From Halostella litorea (GTDB taxonomy: Archaea > Halobacteriota > Halobacteria > Halobacteriales > Natronoarchaeaceae), in NCBI RefSeq assembly GCF_004785955.1, contig NZ_ML214300.1, forward strand, positions 62,001-126,000: 64,000 nucleotides of DNA, in the 5' to 3' direction. Within the stretch, counting starts at the first letter, position 1. Each line of letters opens with the position of its first letter. The notes beneath the pieces were generated by a model that saw only the letters and a program-made list of their open reading frames with translations, did not search any database and was not told where the DNA came from. The translations under genes and the position numbers were made by a program. Below are positions 8,143 through 16,924 of this stretch, one piece after another.

Positions 8143-9405
8143 TCACTCGCCCCGCGTCGCGTCGTCACCGTCCGCCGGCGGGGCTCCGCTCGGCGCTCCG
8201 TCGCCGTCCGTCGATGCGTCGTCGCCAGCGGAACCGCTCTCGTCGCTCCCGACGCCGTCCTCCGACGTGCCGTCGCCGAGCGCGTCGACGGACGCCCCGA
8301 GGGAGTCGCCCATCGAAGCCGTCGGCGTGAGCCGGTCGCCGTGGAGGAGTTCGGGGAGCGCGACCCGTATCGCCTCCAGCATCAGGACGAACAGGATCGG
8401 CATGAGGAAGAAGCCGTACCAGCCGAACAGGATCGGGCCGAGCAGGTACGCGAACATCAGCATGACCGAGTTCAACTGTCGGCCGGTGATGACGGGCTGG
8501 AGGAACGTCTGCGGGAGGATGTCGAGCAGGAGGAAGTACACGACCAGCACGCCGCCGACGAACGCGAGCGAGGTGCCGTCGGTCCGGAACGCCTGCACGG
8601 CTAGGTAGCCGACGACCGGCAGGTACACCACCTTCCCGACGACGATCGGGATCAGGCTCGCGAGGCCGGTCAGCAGGGCGAGGACGGGGACCGCGGGCAC
8701 CGTCAGCCCCCCCGGGGCGAACGCGTTCGTCGCCCAGTAGACGACCCCCGACACGACCGACATGGCGAGCACGAACAGGAAGTTGCCGAAGAACACGGAT
8801 TCGAGGTCCGAGTCGACCGCGGCGGCGTACGCGTACGCCGCGGTGTCGCGGCCGCCGAACAGTCGGACCAGCCCGGCGGCGATGCCGTCGTCGTTCTTCA
8901 GGAGGAAGAAGGTGAGCGCCGTCGACAGCGCCAACAGCGTCAGCCCGCCCACCACCGCCGTGACGACGCGCTGGCCGGCCTGCAGGACGGTCATCACGGT
9001 GCCCTGCGGGTCCGACAGCGCCTGACGGGGGTTCTCGACGACCGACAGCACCGCCTGGCGCTGCTGGTCCGGGAGTGCGTTCAGGTACCCGCCGAGCAGC
9101 GGCCCGCCGGTGGCGCTGCCGGTCAGGTCCTGCACCGCCTGGAACAGCTGGAAGCCGGCGTACAGGAGCAACAGGACGACCGGCACGAGCACCGCCAGCA
9201 CCGTCAGCGTCGCCGCGATGCCGTCGGAGTCGACCGCGACGCTGACCCGGCGGTAGATCGGCCGGGTCGCGTAGTAGCCGAACGCGCCGAGCACGAGCAT
9301 CCCCACGAACGCCTGTGCGATGTAGGCGGCCACGACCCCGAGCGCGAGCACGAACAGCCACCAGGCCGCGCGAGCGCGGTCCAGCGCGGGTCCGGGAATC
9401 GACAT
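8143..9405 (-). CDS. AI-2E family transporter (PerM-like permease)
   Basis: A 420-residue membrane protein with seven to eight hydrophobic segments in the AI-2E/PerM pattern: an N-terminal pair, a helix pair around residue 60-75, a long amphipathic extra-membrane part (about 85-150), then a C-terminal bundle including the LTGLASLIPIVG-type region and DILPQTFLQPVI. Family members export varied solutes, and some act as sodium/proton antiporters. The last 80 residues are a Ser/Asp/Gly-rich acidic tail, probably cytoplasmic. It is divergent from hisF across a 137-base gap with a strong hairpin. Confidence 0.85.
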   Translation of the reverse strand: MSIPGPALDRARAAWWLFVLALGVVAAYIAQAFVGMLVLGAFGYYATRPIYRRVSVAVDSDGIAATLTVLAVLVPVVLLLLYAGFQLFQAVQDLTGSATGGPLLGGYLNALPDQQRQAVLSVVENPRQALSDPQGTVMTVLQAGQRVVTAVVGGLTLLALSTALTFFLLKNDDGIAAGLVRLFGGRDTAAYAYAAAVDSDLESVFFGNFLFVLAMSVVSGVVYWATNAFAPGGLTVPAVPVLALLTGLASLIPIVVGKVVYLPVVGYLAVQAFRTDGTSLAFVGGVLVVYFLLLDILPQTFLQPVITGRQLNSVMLMFAYLLGPILFGWYGFFLMPILFVLMLEAIRVALPELLHGDRLTPTASMGDSLGASVDALGDGTSEDGVGSDESGSAGDDASTDGDGAPSGAPPADGDDATRGE

Positions 9406-9427
9406 GCCGGGCGTACCACCTCGGCGT

Positions 9428-9495
9428 GGAAATCCGTCGGGGAAGCCCTCGGGGTTCCGACGGGATGGGCGGCGGGACCGCCCCGTCGGATTTCC
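9428..9495. promoter_or_regulatory. Nested inverted repeats before hisF
   Basis: Inner hairpin: TCCGACG (9456-9462) pairs with CGTCGGA (9484-9490), and GGGCGG (9467-9472) with CCGCCC (9478-9483) around the loop CGGGA. Outer arms ggaaatccgtcgggg (9428-9442) and ccccgtcggatttcc (9481-9495) match at 14 of 15 positions and share bases with the inner right arm, so two folds exclude each other. The hairpin ends about 50 bases before the hisF ATG. Confidence 0.6.
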
Positions 9496-9542
9496 CGTGC
9501 CGAAACCGTCAAACGCCCCACGTGCGAACGGTCGCGTAGTAA

Positions 9543-10355
9543 ATGCTGACCAAGCGCATCATCCCCTGCATCGACGTGGACGTCGACGACGACGGCAACC
9601 CGGCGGTGTACACGGGGGTCAACTTCGAGGACCTGAAGTACACCGGCGACCCCGTCGAGATGGCGAAGCGGTACAACGAGGCGGGGGCCGACGAGTTCGT
9701 CTTCCTCGACATCACCGCCTCGGCGGACGGCCGCGAGACGATGCTGGGCGTCGTCGAGGACGTGGCCGACGAGGTGTTCATCCCGCTGACCGTCGGCGGG
9801 GGGATCCGCACCCGCGAGGACGTCAAGGAGACGCTCCGGGCCGGCGCGGACAAGGTGTCGATAAACACCGGGGCGCTGGAGCGCCCCGAACTGATCACGG
9901 AGGGCGCGGAGTCCTTTGGCAGCCAGTGCATCGTCATCAGCGTCGACGCGAAGCGGCGCTTCGACGAGCAGGGCGAACACTACGCGGAGGTCGACGGCGA
10001 GTCCTGCTGGTTCGAGTGCACCGTCAAGGGCGGCCGCGAGGGCACCGGCGTCGACGTGATCGAGTGGGCCCGCGAGGCGGAGGAACGCGGCGCGGGCGAA
10101 CTGTTCGTCAACTCCATCGACGCCGACGGCACGAAGGAGGGGTACGACATCCCGCTGACGAAGGGCGTCTGCGACGCCGTCTCGACGCCGGTGATCGCCT
10201 CATCGGGCTGTGGCGGCCCGGAGGACGCCTACGAGGTGTTCACCGACGCGAACGCCGACGCCGCGCTGGCGGCCTCCATCTTCCACTTCGACGAGTTCTC
10301 GATCCGGGAGGTCAAGGAGTACCTCGCGGAGCGGGACGTGCCGGTTCGGCTGTAG
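9543..10355 (+). CDS. hisF: Imidazole glycerol phosphate synthase, cyclase subunit
   Basis: A 270-residue TIM barrel. HisF takes ammonia from the HisH glutaminase and PRFAR to form imidazole glycerol phosphate and AICAR, linking histidine and purine synthesis. The catalytic aspartates are visible as D11 (IPCIDVD) and D135 (ISVDAKRR), and the phosphate-binding strings TVGGGIR and IASSGCGG are intact. Length is slightly above the bacterial 250-260 because of short acidic insertions near residues 14-20. hisH and the other his genes are not in the window, as expected for the dispersed his genes of haloarchaea. Confidence 0.97.
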   Translation: MLTKRIIPCIDVDVDDDGNPAVYTGVNFEDLKYTGDPVEMAKRYNEAGADEFVFLDITASADGRETMLGVVEDVADEVFIPLTVGGGIRTREDVKETLRAGADKVSINTGALERPELITEGAESFGSQCIVISVDAKRRFDEQGEHYAEVDGESCWFECTVKGGREGTGVDVIEWAREAEERGAGELFVNSIDADGTKEGYDIPLTKGVCDAVSTPVIASSGCGGPEDAYEVFTDANADAALAASIFHFDEFSIREVKEYLAERDVPVRL

Positions 10356-10368
10356 ACCGTTTCTAACC

Positions 10369-10377
10369 CGTTTTTCC
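10369..10377 (+). terminator. T-rich terminator after hisF
   Basis: A cccgttttt run lies 14-22 bases after the hisF stop and just before the stop of the convergent gene, the form of a simple archaeal U-tract terminator. Confidence 0.45.
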
Positions 10378-10382
10378 GCGAC

Positions 10383-11036
10383 CTACCCCTCGTTCACAGC
10401 GTACGTCCACCGCGCGACGAGGTAGAAGACGAGCGCCACGACGACGCTTGCGACGGCCATCATGACGTAGCCGAGGAACGTGAGGCCGTGATGAACGCCG
10501 TCGCTCGCGGCGGCGGCGTTCGCGCCGACGGGGCCGACCACTACGAGCGCGACGGCGAAGGTCGGAACCGCGGCGGACCGGCCGTCGGCCGGAACTGCGT
10601 CGAACGCTCCGAGCACGTAGCCCGACACGAGCGGCGTCAGCAGCAGCGGCAACACGAGCCGGTCGACGGCGAGTTCGGCGAAAGCAGGGTCGGAAGCGGT
10701 GGGGGTCGAGGACGCGACCGCCAGGTCGTACCAGGCGACGGCGACTGCGAGCAGGTAGAGGGCCGTGAGCGCGAGGACCGCCGTCACCGCGGCCCGGTAG
10801 TCTGGGCGTCCAGTGATCCGGGGGAGAAGTACCGTCGTTCCGGCGAGGAGGACGGCAAACGCCCCGACGTGGAGCGCGTACGCACCGAAGGACGTGGAGT
10901 AACCGTATGCGACGGTTCGGTCGAGGCCGTACGTGCCGAGAAGGATCAGGACGCCGAACGCGACGAGTGCGGAACGCGGACGACGGCGGAGGACCCTCAC
11001 TATTGGATTCGACTGTCCAGGGGTGGAAAAAACCAT
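10383..11036 (-). CDS. Multi-spanning membrane protein, unknown function
   Basis: A 217-residue protein from the ATG at 11036; a GTG 18 bases earlier is an alternative start. Six hydrophobic segments alternate with short loops; a basic stretch RVLRRRPRSA precedes the first, which points to a cytoplasmic N-terminus. No catalytic or ligand motif stands out and I recognise no family. Its 3' end faces hisF. Confidence 0.65.
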   Translation of the reverse strand: MVFSTPGQSNPIVRVLRRRPRSALVAFGVLILLGTYGLDRTVAYGYSTSFGAYALHVGAFAVLLAGTTVLLPRITGRPDYRAAVTAVLALTALYLLAVAVAWYDLAVASSTPTASDPAFAELAVDRLVLPLLLTPLVSGYVLGAFDAVPADGRSAAVPTFAVALVVVGPVGANAAAASDGVHHGLTFLGYVMMAVASVVVALVFYLVARWTYAVNEG

Positions 11037-11102
11037 CGAGGGAATGCCGTTCACGCGAGGGGGCGAACGGATGGCCGAAGATTTGACCGCCGCGCCGGCA
11101 GA

Positions 11103-11112
11103 TTTTTATTTA
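11103..11112 (+). promoter_or_regulatory. TATA-like box for the zinc-ribbon/CAP gene
   Basis: The T/A-only string tttttattta is centred 28 bases before the ATG at 11135 in otherwise GC-rich DNA, indicating a leaderless transcript. Confidence 0.6.
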
Positions 11113-11134
11113 CGTCGCCGAACGGGTAAGCGGA

Positions 11135-11965
11135 ATGGAATGGCGATGCGAGTGGTGCGGCAAACCCCACGAGGAGAACGACCCGCCCTGCGACGAGTGC
11201 GGGCACGGGTCGTTCGAGGAGGCCGTCGTTCAGGTCCCCGAGACGGACGACCCGGACTCCATGCTGGTCTGGGTCTGCGAGGAGTGCGGCCGCAACCACC
11301 CGAAGAACTCGCCGCCGTGTAGCCGCTGTGGCCACATGCAGCTCCGGAAGGAGGTCCAGGAGTTCGACGAGTCGGAACTCGAGGGCGGGAGCTACCTCGA
11401 CGTCGGCAAGGAGTACATCGCCGCCGGCATCGCCCTCGTCGCCGTCGTGGCGCTGGTCGCCGCGGGCGTCATCCCGGTGCCCGGGCTCGGCGGCCCCGAC
11501 ATCGACGACGTGCCCGGCCAGGCGGAGTCGGCCGACGGGTTCGACCTGACGGCCGTCGAGTCGGGCATCGCCGACGGCATCAACGAGCGCCGCGCCGGGG
11601 CGGACGCCGACGAACTCCGGACCGGCGGCGACCTGGACGCGGTCGCCGAGCGGTACAACAAGCTCCGCGTCGGCCAACGGTACGGCGACTACGAGGCCGA
11701 GCGGCTGAGCGAGAGCTACGGGGAGGTCGGGTACGAGTGCGCCCGCGAACCGGCGGTCGAGTCGGGCGTGATCCCGGTGCGGAACGACCGGCGGCCGCTG
11801 GACACGTACGGAAACGAGAGCGACCTCGCGTCGGCGGTCGTCGCGGACTTCGCGATGCGGTCGGGCGAGGGGTCGGGGCTGTTCGACGCGGAGCGCGAGG
11901 CGGTCGGCGTCGACGTCCACGTCGCGCCGGACGGCGCGGTGTACGTGACGGCGACGGCCTGTTAG
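11135..11965 (+). CDS. Double zinc-ribbon, membrane-anchored CAP/SCP-like protein
   Basis: A 276-residue protein. Two Cys-rich ribbons come first (CEWC...CDEC at 5-21, CEEC...CSRC at 48-65). One transmembrane helix (about 94-113, [15 protein letters not shown]) follows, then an outer domain from about residue 135 with the layout of a CAP/SCP (PR-1) domain: a helix with INERR, a central AERYNKLR helix and the terminal strands [20 protein letters not shown]. The classical CAP histidines are not obvious, so enzymatic activity is doubtful. Ribbons in the cytoplasm joined to a CAP domain outside would make a transmembrane sensor or scaffold. Its stop overlaps that of rpo11 by three bases. Confidence 0.7.
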   Translation: MEWRCEWCGKPHEENDPPCDECGHGSFEEAVVQVPETDDPDSMLVWVCEECGRNHPKNSPPCSRCGHMQLRKEVQEFDESELEGGSYLDVGKEYIAAGIALVAVVALVAAGVIPVPGLGGPDIDDVPGQAESADGFDLTAVESGIADGINERRAGADADELRTGGDLDAVAERYNKLRVGQRYGDYEAERLSESYGEVGYECAREPAVESGVIPVRNDRRPLDTYGNESDLASAVVADFAMRSGEGSGLFDAEREAVGVDVHVAPDGAVYVTATAC

Positions 11966-12246
11966 GCCGCGGTCTCGAACGCGTCGCGGAAGGCGGTCGT
12001 CTTCTCGGTGACGCGCTCGCTCGCCGCCTCCAGCGCGTCGAGCGGTTCGGTGCCGTCCTCCGTCTTGACGGTGAGGATCGGCTCGGTCTGGCCGCCGGAC
12101 TGCTCGGGGTTCACGTCGTAGGTCGCGGCGGAGACGCCGTCGGTCTCCAGCAGCGCGCCCTTGAGGACGTTCATGAACGTGTGGTCCTCCCCACCGATCT
12201 CGATGGAGAGTTCGTCCTCGCTGTCGTCGATGACGCGGAGTTCCAT
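11962..12246 (-). CDS. rpo11: DNA-directed RNA polymerase subunit Rpo11 (RpoL)
   Basis: A 94-residue protein matching archaeal Rpo[23 protein letters not shown], then [17 protein letters not shown] and a C-terminal amphipathic helix. Rpo11 dimerises with Rpo3 to form the alpha-like assembly platform of the archaeal enzyme. Length is standard. The gene is single, facing the CAP-protein gene, with its own upstream region toward the rhomboid gene. Confidence 0.95.
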   Translation of the reverse strand: MELRVIDDSEDELSIEIGGEDHTFMNVLKGALLETDGVSAATYDVNPEQSGGQTEPILTVKTEDGTEPLDALEAASERVTEKTTAFRDAFETAA

Positions 12247-12335
12247 GCCGTGTGCTACTGCCGAGCGCCGTTTGTAGCTTACGAACCGGGGCCGGGAGCG
12301 GCAGGCATTAGTCGGCCGGGTGCCTGGCGGTCGAT

Positions 12336-13973
12336 ATGTCCCTCCCCTGGACCGTCGGTGCGGTCGGGGCCTTGCTCGTGTCGGCCGCCGTCGCCTGGGC
12401 CACCGACGAGCACCGGCGGGTGCTCGCCGACCGACTGCGGAGCCGCCTGCTGCTCGGCGTCCCCTGGGGGACGCTGGTCTCCGTCGCGCTCGTCGTCGCG
12501 GTGTACCTCTTCCTGCAGGGCGGCCTCGCTCACTGGAACGACCCCGTCACGCTGCCGTTCCGCGCCTGGTCGTACCTCTACCCGCTGGGCGTCGTCTCGG
12601 CGGCGTTCTCCCACGGCGGCCCCGGCCACCTGCTCGGCAACCTCACCGGGACGCTCGTCCTCGCGCCGATCGCCGAGTACGCGTGGGGCCACTACCCCGA
12701 CGAACGCGGCGCGTCGACGTTCTCCTCCCTCGGGACGAATCCGTACGTCCGCGCGTTCGTCGCCTTCCCGGCGGCGGTCGTCGCGGTCGGGCTGTTCACC
12801 GGCGCGTTTGCGCTGGGCCCGGTGATCGGCTTCTCCGGGGTCGTGTTCGCGTTCGCCGGCTTCGCGCTGGTCCACTACCCGCTGACGACGGTGGCGGCGG
12901 CGCTCGGGGGCCAGGCGGTGCTCCAGCGCACGTACCGCGCGCTGCTCGACCCCGTGATAATCGGCGGGACGTCCGCGAGCGGGCCGTCGCCGCCGTGGTG
13001 GGCCGAGATAGCCATCCAGGGCCACGCGATCGGCTTGCTGCTCGGCATCCTGCTCGGCCTGGCGGTGGCGCGCCGCCGCGACCGCGGGCCGGGGGCGGTT
13101 CGGCTCTGGGCCGCCGTCGTCGCGTTCGCCGTCCCGCAGGGGCTGTGGGCGGTGTACTGGTTCCGCGGGAACGGCGAGTACGTCCTCTACCAGGCGCTCG
13201 GGCTGGCGCTGGTCGCCGGGCTGGCGCTGGTCGTCACCGTCGCCGTCACCGCCACGGACCGCCCGCTCCCGCGGCCCGGCGGCGACGCCTCGCGCCGCAC
13301 CGTCGCGTCGGTCGTCCTGCTGGTCTCGCTCGCGGCGCTCGCCGGGCCGGCCGTGCCGACGAACGCGCTGACGGTCGACGACGGGCCGACGCCGACGGAG
13401 GGCGCGGTCACGGTCGACGGCTACACAGTCACGTACGCCGAGGACGTGCGCAACCGGATGATCCCGGCCGTCGACGTGTCGCTGTTCGGTGAGGACACGA
13501 ACGTGACGACAAGCGGCGTGATCGTCGTCAACCGCGACCGGCACATCTGGACGCAGGCGGCGTCAAAACAGGCGCTCGCATACGACGGCTACGAGCGGAT
13601 CCGGGTTGGCGGCGTCGGCTGGGACGCGGCCGTCGACGCGCGCCGGGTGGGCTGGTCGGCCGTCGGCGGCGGGACGGCCTACCACGTCTGGCTCCGGACC
13701 GACGGGGAGCGCCCCGAGCACGCGTTCAACTCCTCGGCCGCCACCGCGGAGCCCCGGGTCAGCGGGACGAACCTCACCGTCGTCGCCACCGAGCGGGGCG
13801 GGTTCCGACTGCGGGTGACGGAGGGCAACAGGACGCTGGCCCGGGAGCCGATGCCCGCGGCGAACGAGTCGGTGACCGTCGCCGGCGTGACGTTCGAGCG
13901 CGACGGCGACGCGCTGTTCGCGGTGCGGGACGGGACCCGCGTCCGGGTCGCCGAGCGCGAGGGGTATCGGTAG
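12336..13973 (+). CDS. Rhomboid-family intramembrane protease with a large C-terminal domain
   Basis: A 545-residue protein. The rhomboid core has the catalytic serine in GFSG (S167) and the base histidine in QGHAIG (H230); H98 and N102 in HLLGN correspond to the oxyanion residues. About eight hydrophobic segments span residues 1-340. The remaining 200 residues form a soluble beta-rich domain with several N-x-S/T sequons, so it is probably outside the cell. Rhomboids cut substrate helices within the membrane; the substrate is unknown. A bigger insertion than usual separates the serine and histidine helices. Confidence 0.85.
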   Translation: MSLPWTVGAVGALLVSAAVAWATDEHRRVLADRLRSRLLLGVPWGTLVSVALVVAVYLFLQGGLAHWNDPVTLPFRAWSYLYPLGVVSAAFSHGGPGHLLGNLTGTLVLAPIAEYAWGHYPDERGASTFSSLGTNPYVRAFVAFPAAVVAVGLFTGAFALGPVIGFSGVVFAFAGFALVHYPLTTVAAALGGQAVLQRTYRALLDPVIIGGTSASGPSPPWWAEIAIQGHAIGLLLGILLGLAVARRRDRGPGAVRLWAAVVAFAVPQGLWAVYWFRGNGEYVLYQALGLALVAGLALVVTVAVTATDRPLPRPGGDASRRTVASVVLLVSLAALAGPAVPTNALTVDDGPTPTEGAVTVDGYTVTYAEDVRNRMIPAVDVSLFGEDTNVTTSGVIVVNRDRHIWTQAASKQALAYDGYERIRVGGVGWDAAVDARRVGWSAVGGGTAYHVWLRTDGERPEHAFNSSAATAEPRVSGTNLTVVATERGGFRLRVTEGNRTLAREPMPAANESVTVAGVTFERDGDALFAVRDGTRVRVAEREGYR

Positions 13974-14075
13974 GGTAGGATCGGTGGCCCGACCCGGAGC
14001 GCGGCCGGGCCCCGTCGGACCGGCGGCCGGGGGTGCGCCAAAAGGAATTTTTCGGTCCAGGGCCACGATAACGCC

Positions 14076-14324
14076 ATGGAGAAGCGTTCGAAAGGCGTCC
14101 GGTTCGCCGAACTCGCCGGGCGGACCCTCGCCCGCGCGCTCGGCTGGCTGCTCGTACTCGCGGGGGTACTCGGCGTGCTCGCCACGCTCGTCGTGTACCT
14201 CGGCGACTATCCCGGGAAGAGTCCCGTCCTGAGTGCAGTCTCGTTCGTCGCGTGCCTTCTCGTGATCGCGGGCGGCGTCTACGGCAACCCACGGTTCAGG
14301 GAACGGATCCGCGCCTCGCTATAG
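14076..14324 (+). CDS. Small two-helix membrane protein
   Basis: An 82-residue protein with a basic N-terminus (MEKRSKGVRF), two hydrophobic helices (about 20-41 and 50-68) and a basic C-terminus (NPRFRERIRASL), so both ends should face the cytoplasm. No family is recognised. It follows the rhomboid gene after 102 bases containing GC-rich inverted repeats and an aaaaggaattttt stretch that may serve as promoter. Confidence 0.6.
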   Translation: MEKRSKGVRFAELAGRTLARALGWLLVLAGVLGVLATLVVYLGDYPGKSPVLSAVSFVACLLVIAGGVYGNPRFRERIRASL

Positions 14325-14382
14325 AAACGGTCGACTCGTCGCTCGCCGAGACGGGGCAAACGTCCCGGGCGGGACCAAGCCG

Positions 14383-15003
14383 CTACGTCCAGTCGATCCG
14401 GAAGACTTCCGCGGCTATCGTCTCGCGGTCGGCGTCGTGGTGGTCGAACTGCCGGTCGATGGCGAGTTCCGCCTCGAACGCCTCGGTCACCTCGCCGCCG
14501 GCGTCGGCGGCGAACGACTCGACGAACTCGCGGCTGCCGGCGTTGTGGACGGAGTAGGAGACGGCCGCGACGTCGGCGGCGGTTTCGAGGAACGCGCGGT
14601 CGGCGTGTTCGTTGCCCCGCTGCGCGCCGAACGGCGGGTTCATCACGACGGTGACGCCCTCGACCGACAGCGGCGGGTCCGTCGCGTCGCCCTGGACCCA
14701 CCCGACGTCGGCCGACGCGGCGACCCGGCGCTCGTTCTCCCGCGCGGTCAGGAGGGCGGACCGGTCGAGGTCGACGCCGACGACGCGGTCCGGGCCGCGG
14801 AGCGCGGCGGCGAGCGCGAGCATCCCGGTCCCCGTCCCGAGGTCGACGACGGTCTTCCCCTCGATGTCGCCGCGGAGGTCGGCGACGTGGACGATAGAGG
14901 CCGCGAGGTCCGGCGGCGTGGGGTACTGTTCGAGGGCGGCGTCGGGGTCGTCGAACCCCGCGACGACGCCGAGCTGGCGGGAGAGCTCGCTCCGCGTGCT
15001 CAC
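14383..15003 (-). CDS. METTL5-like SAM-dependent adenine methyltransferase
   Basis: A 206-residue Rossmann methyltransferase. The SAM-binding motif is VDLGTGTGMLAL (about 52-63) and the catalytic NPPF motif (NPPFGAQRG, about 119-127) is that of N6-adenine methyltransferases. Order and length match the METTL5 group, whose eukaryotic member methylates one adenine of 18S rRNA; an rRNA target is likely here too. It starts with GTG at 15003, overlapping the stop of the upstream gene by four bases (GTGA), so the two are translationally coupled. Confidence 0.85.
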   Translation of the reverse strand: MSTRSELSRQLGVVAGFDDPDAALEQYPTPPDLAASIVHVADLRGDIEGKTVVDLGTGTGMLALAAALRGPDRVVGVDLDRSALLTARENERRVAASADVGWVQGDATDPPLSVEGVTVVMNPPFGAQRGNEHADRAFLETAADVAAVSYSVHNAGSREFVESFAADAGGEVTEAFEAELAIDRQFDHHDADRETIAAEVFRIDWT

Positions 15004-15395
15004 AGGCTGATCGGGCCGTCGACGGTGAGTGTCACGCCGTCGCGGCGGGCGCGCTCGGCGCAGGCCTCGAGCGCGGGCCGGACCTTCCCCTCGTCGGCCA
15101 CGGCGTCGAGTTCGACGGTGACCCGGGCCGCGCCGAGGAAGGTGGCGGCGCGGACGTAGCCGCGGACGCGGTCGATCTCCTCCTGGGTTGCCAGCGAGCA
15201 GTCCTCGTCGAAACAGGCGTCGACGCGGAGGTCGGCCGCGTGCAGGCCCTCGTCGGTCAGTTCGCGCTTGAAGTCGCGGAGGTACTCGGGGGCGGTGGAG
15301 TCCAGCGCGTCCGCGGCGAGGCTCACCGGCTCGACGTTCGTCGGCTGACAGCCCTCGACGGCGCGTTCCACGTTCGGCGTCGGCGTCGTGCTCAT
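15000..15395 (-). CDS. Conserved haloarchaeal-type protein, unknown function
   Basis: A 131-residue acidic protein. Predicted helices and strands alternate (EYLRDFKREL, LHAADLRVDACFD, IDRVRGYVRAATFLGAARVTVEL, ALEACAERARRDGVTLTVDG), reminiscent of one half of a TIM barrel of the xylose-isomerase type, but too short for a full barrel. Two cysteines lie close together (CFDEDC). It is the first gene of a two-gene unit with the METTL5-like methyltransferase, so it may assist RNA modification; that is inference from coupling only. Confidence 0.6.
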   Translation of the reverse strand: MSTTPTPNVERAVEGCQPTNVEPVSLAADALDSTAPEYLRDFKRELTDEGLHAADLRVDACFDEDCSLATQEEIDRVRGYVRAATFLGAARVTVELDAVADEGKVRPALEACAERARRDGVTLTVDGPISL

Positions 15396-15566
15396 GCTAC
15401 TACACCATATCTACTACGTATACAAAAAGCTTTGTGGATAACCATAGGTTATTGGCTGGCGCTGTCCAGCGAGGCGAATGCCACGATATCCGACGCTGTG
15501 GCCACGCTTCCCGGCGGGACCGCTGGAAACGGGGATTATTAGTGACCCACGGTCGCAGGAACGGCT

Positions 15567-15743
15567 ATGGACTGTCCACGGTGTGACGCCGAGGTCGAGC
15601 GGTACACGCTGGAGGGCCACGACGCGCAGGTGTGCGAGCGCTGTGGCTACGTCGGCGTCTCGGTCGAACACGAGAGCGAACCCGTCGAAGTCGAGTCCTG
15701 GCAGGACGCGTTCCGCCGGTTCAACGAAAAGAACGCGGAGTGA
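15567..15743 (+). CDS. 58-residue zinc-ribbon protein
   Basis: Reads MDCPRCDAEVERY..., with two CxxC knuckles (CPRC at 3-6, CERC at 23-26) that form one zinc ribbon, then an acidic linker and a C-terminal helix WQDAFRRFNEK. Small ribbon proteins like this are common in haloarchaea; some are needed for stress or biofilm phenotypes, but this one's role is unknown. A gattatt-like box at about 15535-15541 lies 29 bases upstream. It is convergent with the actin gene, with 10 bases between stops. Confidence 0.75.
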   Translation: MDCPRCDAEVERYTLEGHDAQVCERCGYVGVSVEHESEPVEVESWQDAFRRFNEKNAE

Positions 15744-15753
15744 GCGGCGGCCC

Positions 15754-16794
15754 TTACTCGTCGGCTGCGGCGGCCTCGGCCTCCGCCTCGTCGTTCGCCC
15801 CGCCCGCGTCGGGGTCTTCCTCGTCCGAGCGCGCCGCGACCAGCCCGCCACGCGCGACGCTGTACAGCGGCTCGCTGGCGTGGGTCACGCCGCTGATCGA
15901 GAACGGGATGTTGGCGTCCTCGAGGTGGTCACGGAACAGCTCCTCGAACCCATCGGGGCTGGAGGTGCCGCCGGTGACGACGACGGGCACGTCGAGGCCC
16001 TCCTCGACGTCCTCCTCGTCGACCTCCTGGACGACGCGCTCGATGACGTAGTCGAGCAGGTTCTCGTAGTAGATCGACAGCGCGCCCTCCACGCCGCCGA
16101 CGTCGGTCGTGAAGTCGAGTTCGAAGTCCTCCTCCTTGATGGAGGTGACCTTGTCGACGGGCGTGCCGGTCGCCTGGGCGGCCTGCTCGTCGACCCAGTC
16201 GCCGCCGCGGGCGACGGAGAACTTCATCACGGGCACCGCGTAGTACGAGAGACAGACGTTCGTCATCCCCGCGCCGAAGGAGATGCCGAGGCCGGTGAAG
16301 TTGTTGTCGGCCAGTTCGGAGTAGACGACCGCCATCCCCTCGTTGATCGGCTCGGCGTCGTACCCCATGTCGTCGAGGAACGACTCGATCGTCTTCTGGT
16401 GGTACAGCGTCGAGAGGTCCGAGTCGATGGGGTCGGCCGGCGTCGAGAAGTACAGCTTCTCGTTGGGGCGGTCGGGCTCGCCGACGACCTGCTCGATGAT
16501 GAGCTTCATCATCGGGATCGCGGACTGCTCGTCGCTGGAGAGGATCCCGTGTTTCATCGGGCGGCGCGTCTCGCGGTTGAAGATGTTGGCGAAGTTCAGG
16601 GCGTCGTCGCCGACGACGTACACCGTATCGTCCTTTCGGATGTGGAGCACTTCGCTCCGGGAGAGCATCTGCTCCGCCATGTCGGAGTACTCGATTTCCA
16701 CGAAGGAGTTGCGCTGCTGTACGAACACCGTGTCGCTTCCGTCCTGCTGGGCCGACAGGATGTTCATCGTGCCGACGTCTAGGCCTTTGGCCAT
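15754..16794 (-). CDS. Archaeal actin homologue (volactin/salactin class)
   Basis: A 346-residue protein with actin/MreB-fold signatures. Phosphate-1 is GLDVGTMN (4-11), phosphate-2 is [11 protein letters not shown] (170-180) and the adenosine loop is [10 protein letters not shown] (271-280). ARGG occurs twice (196-199, 314-317). The tail (323-346) is acidic and disordered. Haloarchaeal actins of this class form dynamic filaments and affect cell shape or partition. The start MAKGLDVG is chosen over an ATG 63 bases upstream because the fold begins there and a TATA-like box lies at the right distance. The neighbouring gene resembles the division protein CdpA. Confidence 0.85.
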   Translation of the reverse strand: MAKGLDVGTMNILSAQQDGSDTVFVQQRNSFVEIEYSDMAEQMLSRSEVLHIRKDDTVYVVGDDALNFANIFNRETRRPMKHGILSSDEQSAIPMMKLIIEQVVGEPDRPNEKLYFSTPADPIDSDLSTLYHQKTIESFLDDMGYDAEPINEGMAVVYSELADNNFTGLGISFGAGMTNVCLSYYAVPVMKFSVARGGDWVDEQAAQATGTPVDKVTSIKEEDFELDFTTDVGGVEGALSIYYENLLDYVIERVVQEVDEEDVEEGLDVPVVVTGGTSSPDGFEELFRDHLEDANIPFSISGVTHASEPLYSVARGGLVAARSDEEDPDAGGANDEAEAEAAAADE

Positions 16795-16817
16795 GTGTGA
16801 TACAAGTCCACCCCCCG

Positions 16818-16826
16818 ATAATAAAT
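16818..16826 (-). promoter_or_regulatory. TATA-like box for the actin gene
   Basis: The complement reads atttattat, centred about 28 bases before the ATG at 16794, within a 130-base AT-rich gap. Confidence 0.6.
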
Positions 16827-16924
16827 CTATGCGAAAAAATTCAAGAAAACGTGTCACAGAAATTTTATTATCTCGGATCGACCGGCCGCGCTACCGAGGA
16901 ATATATTGAACTATTTCTGATACG

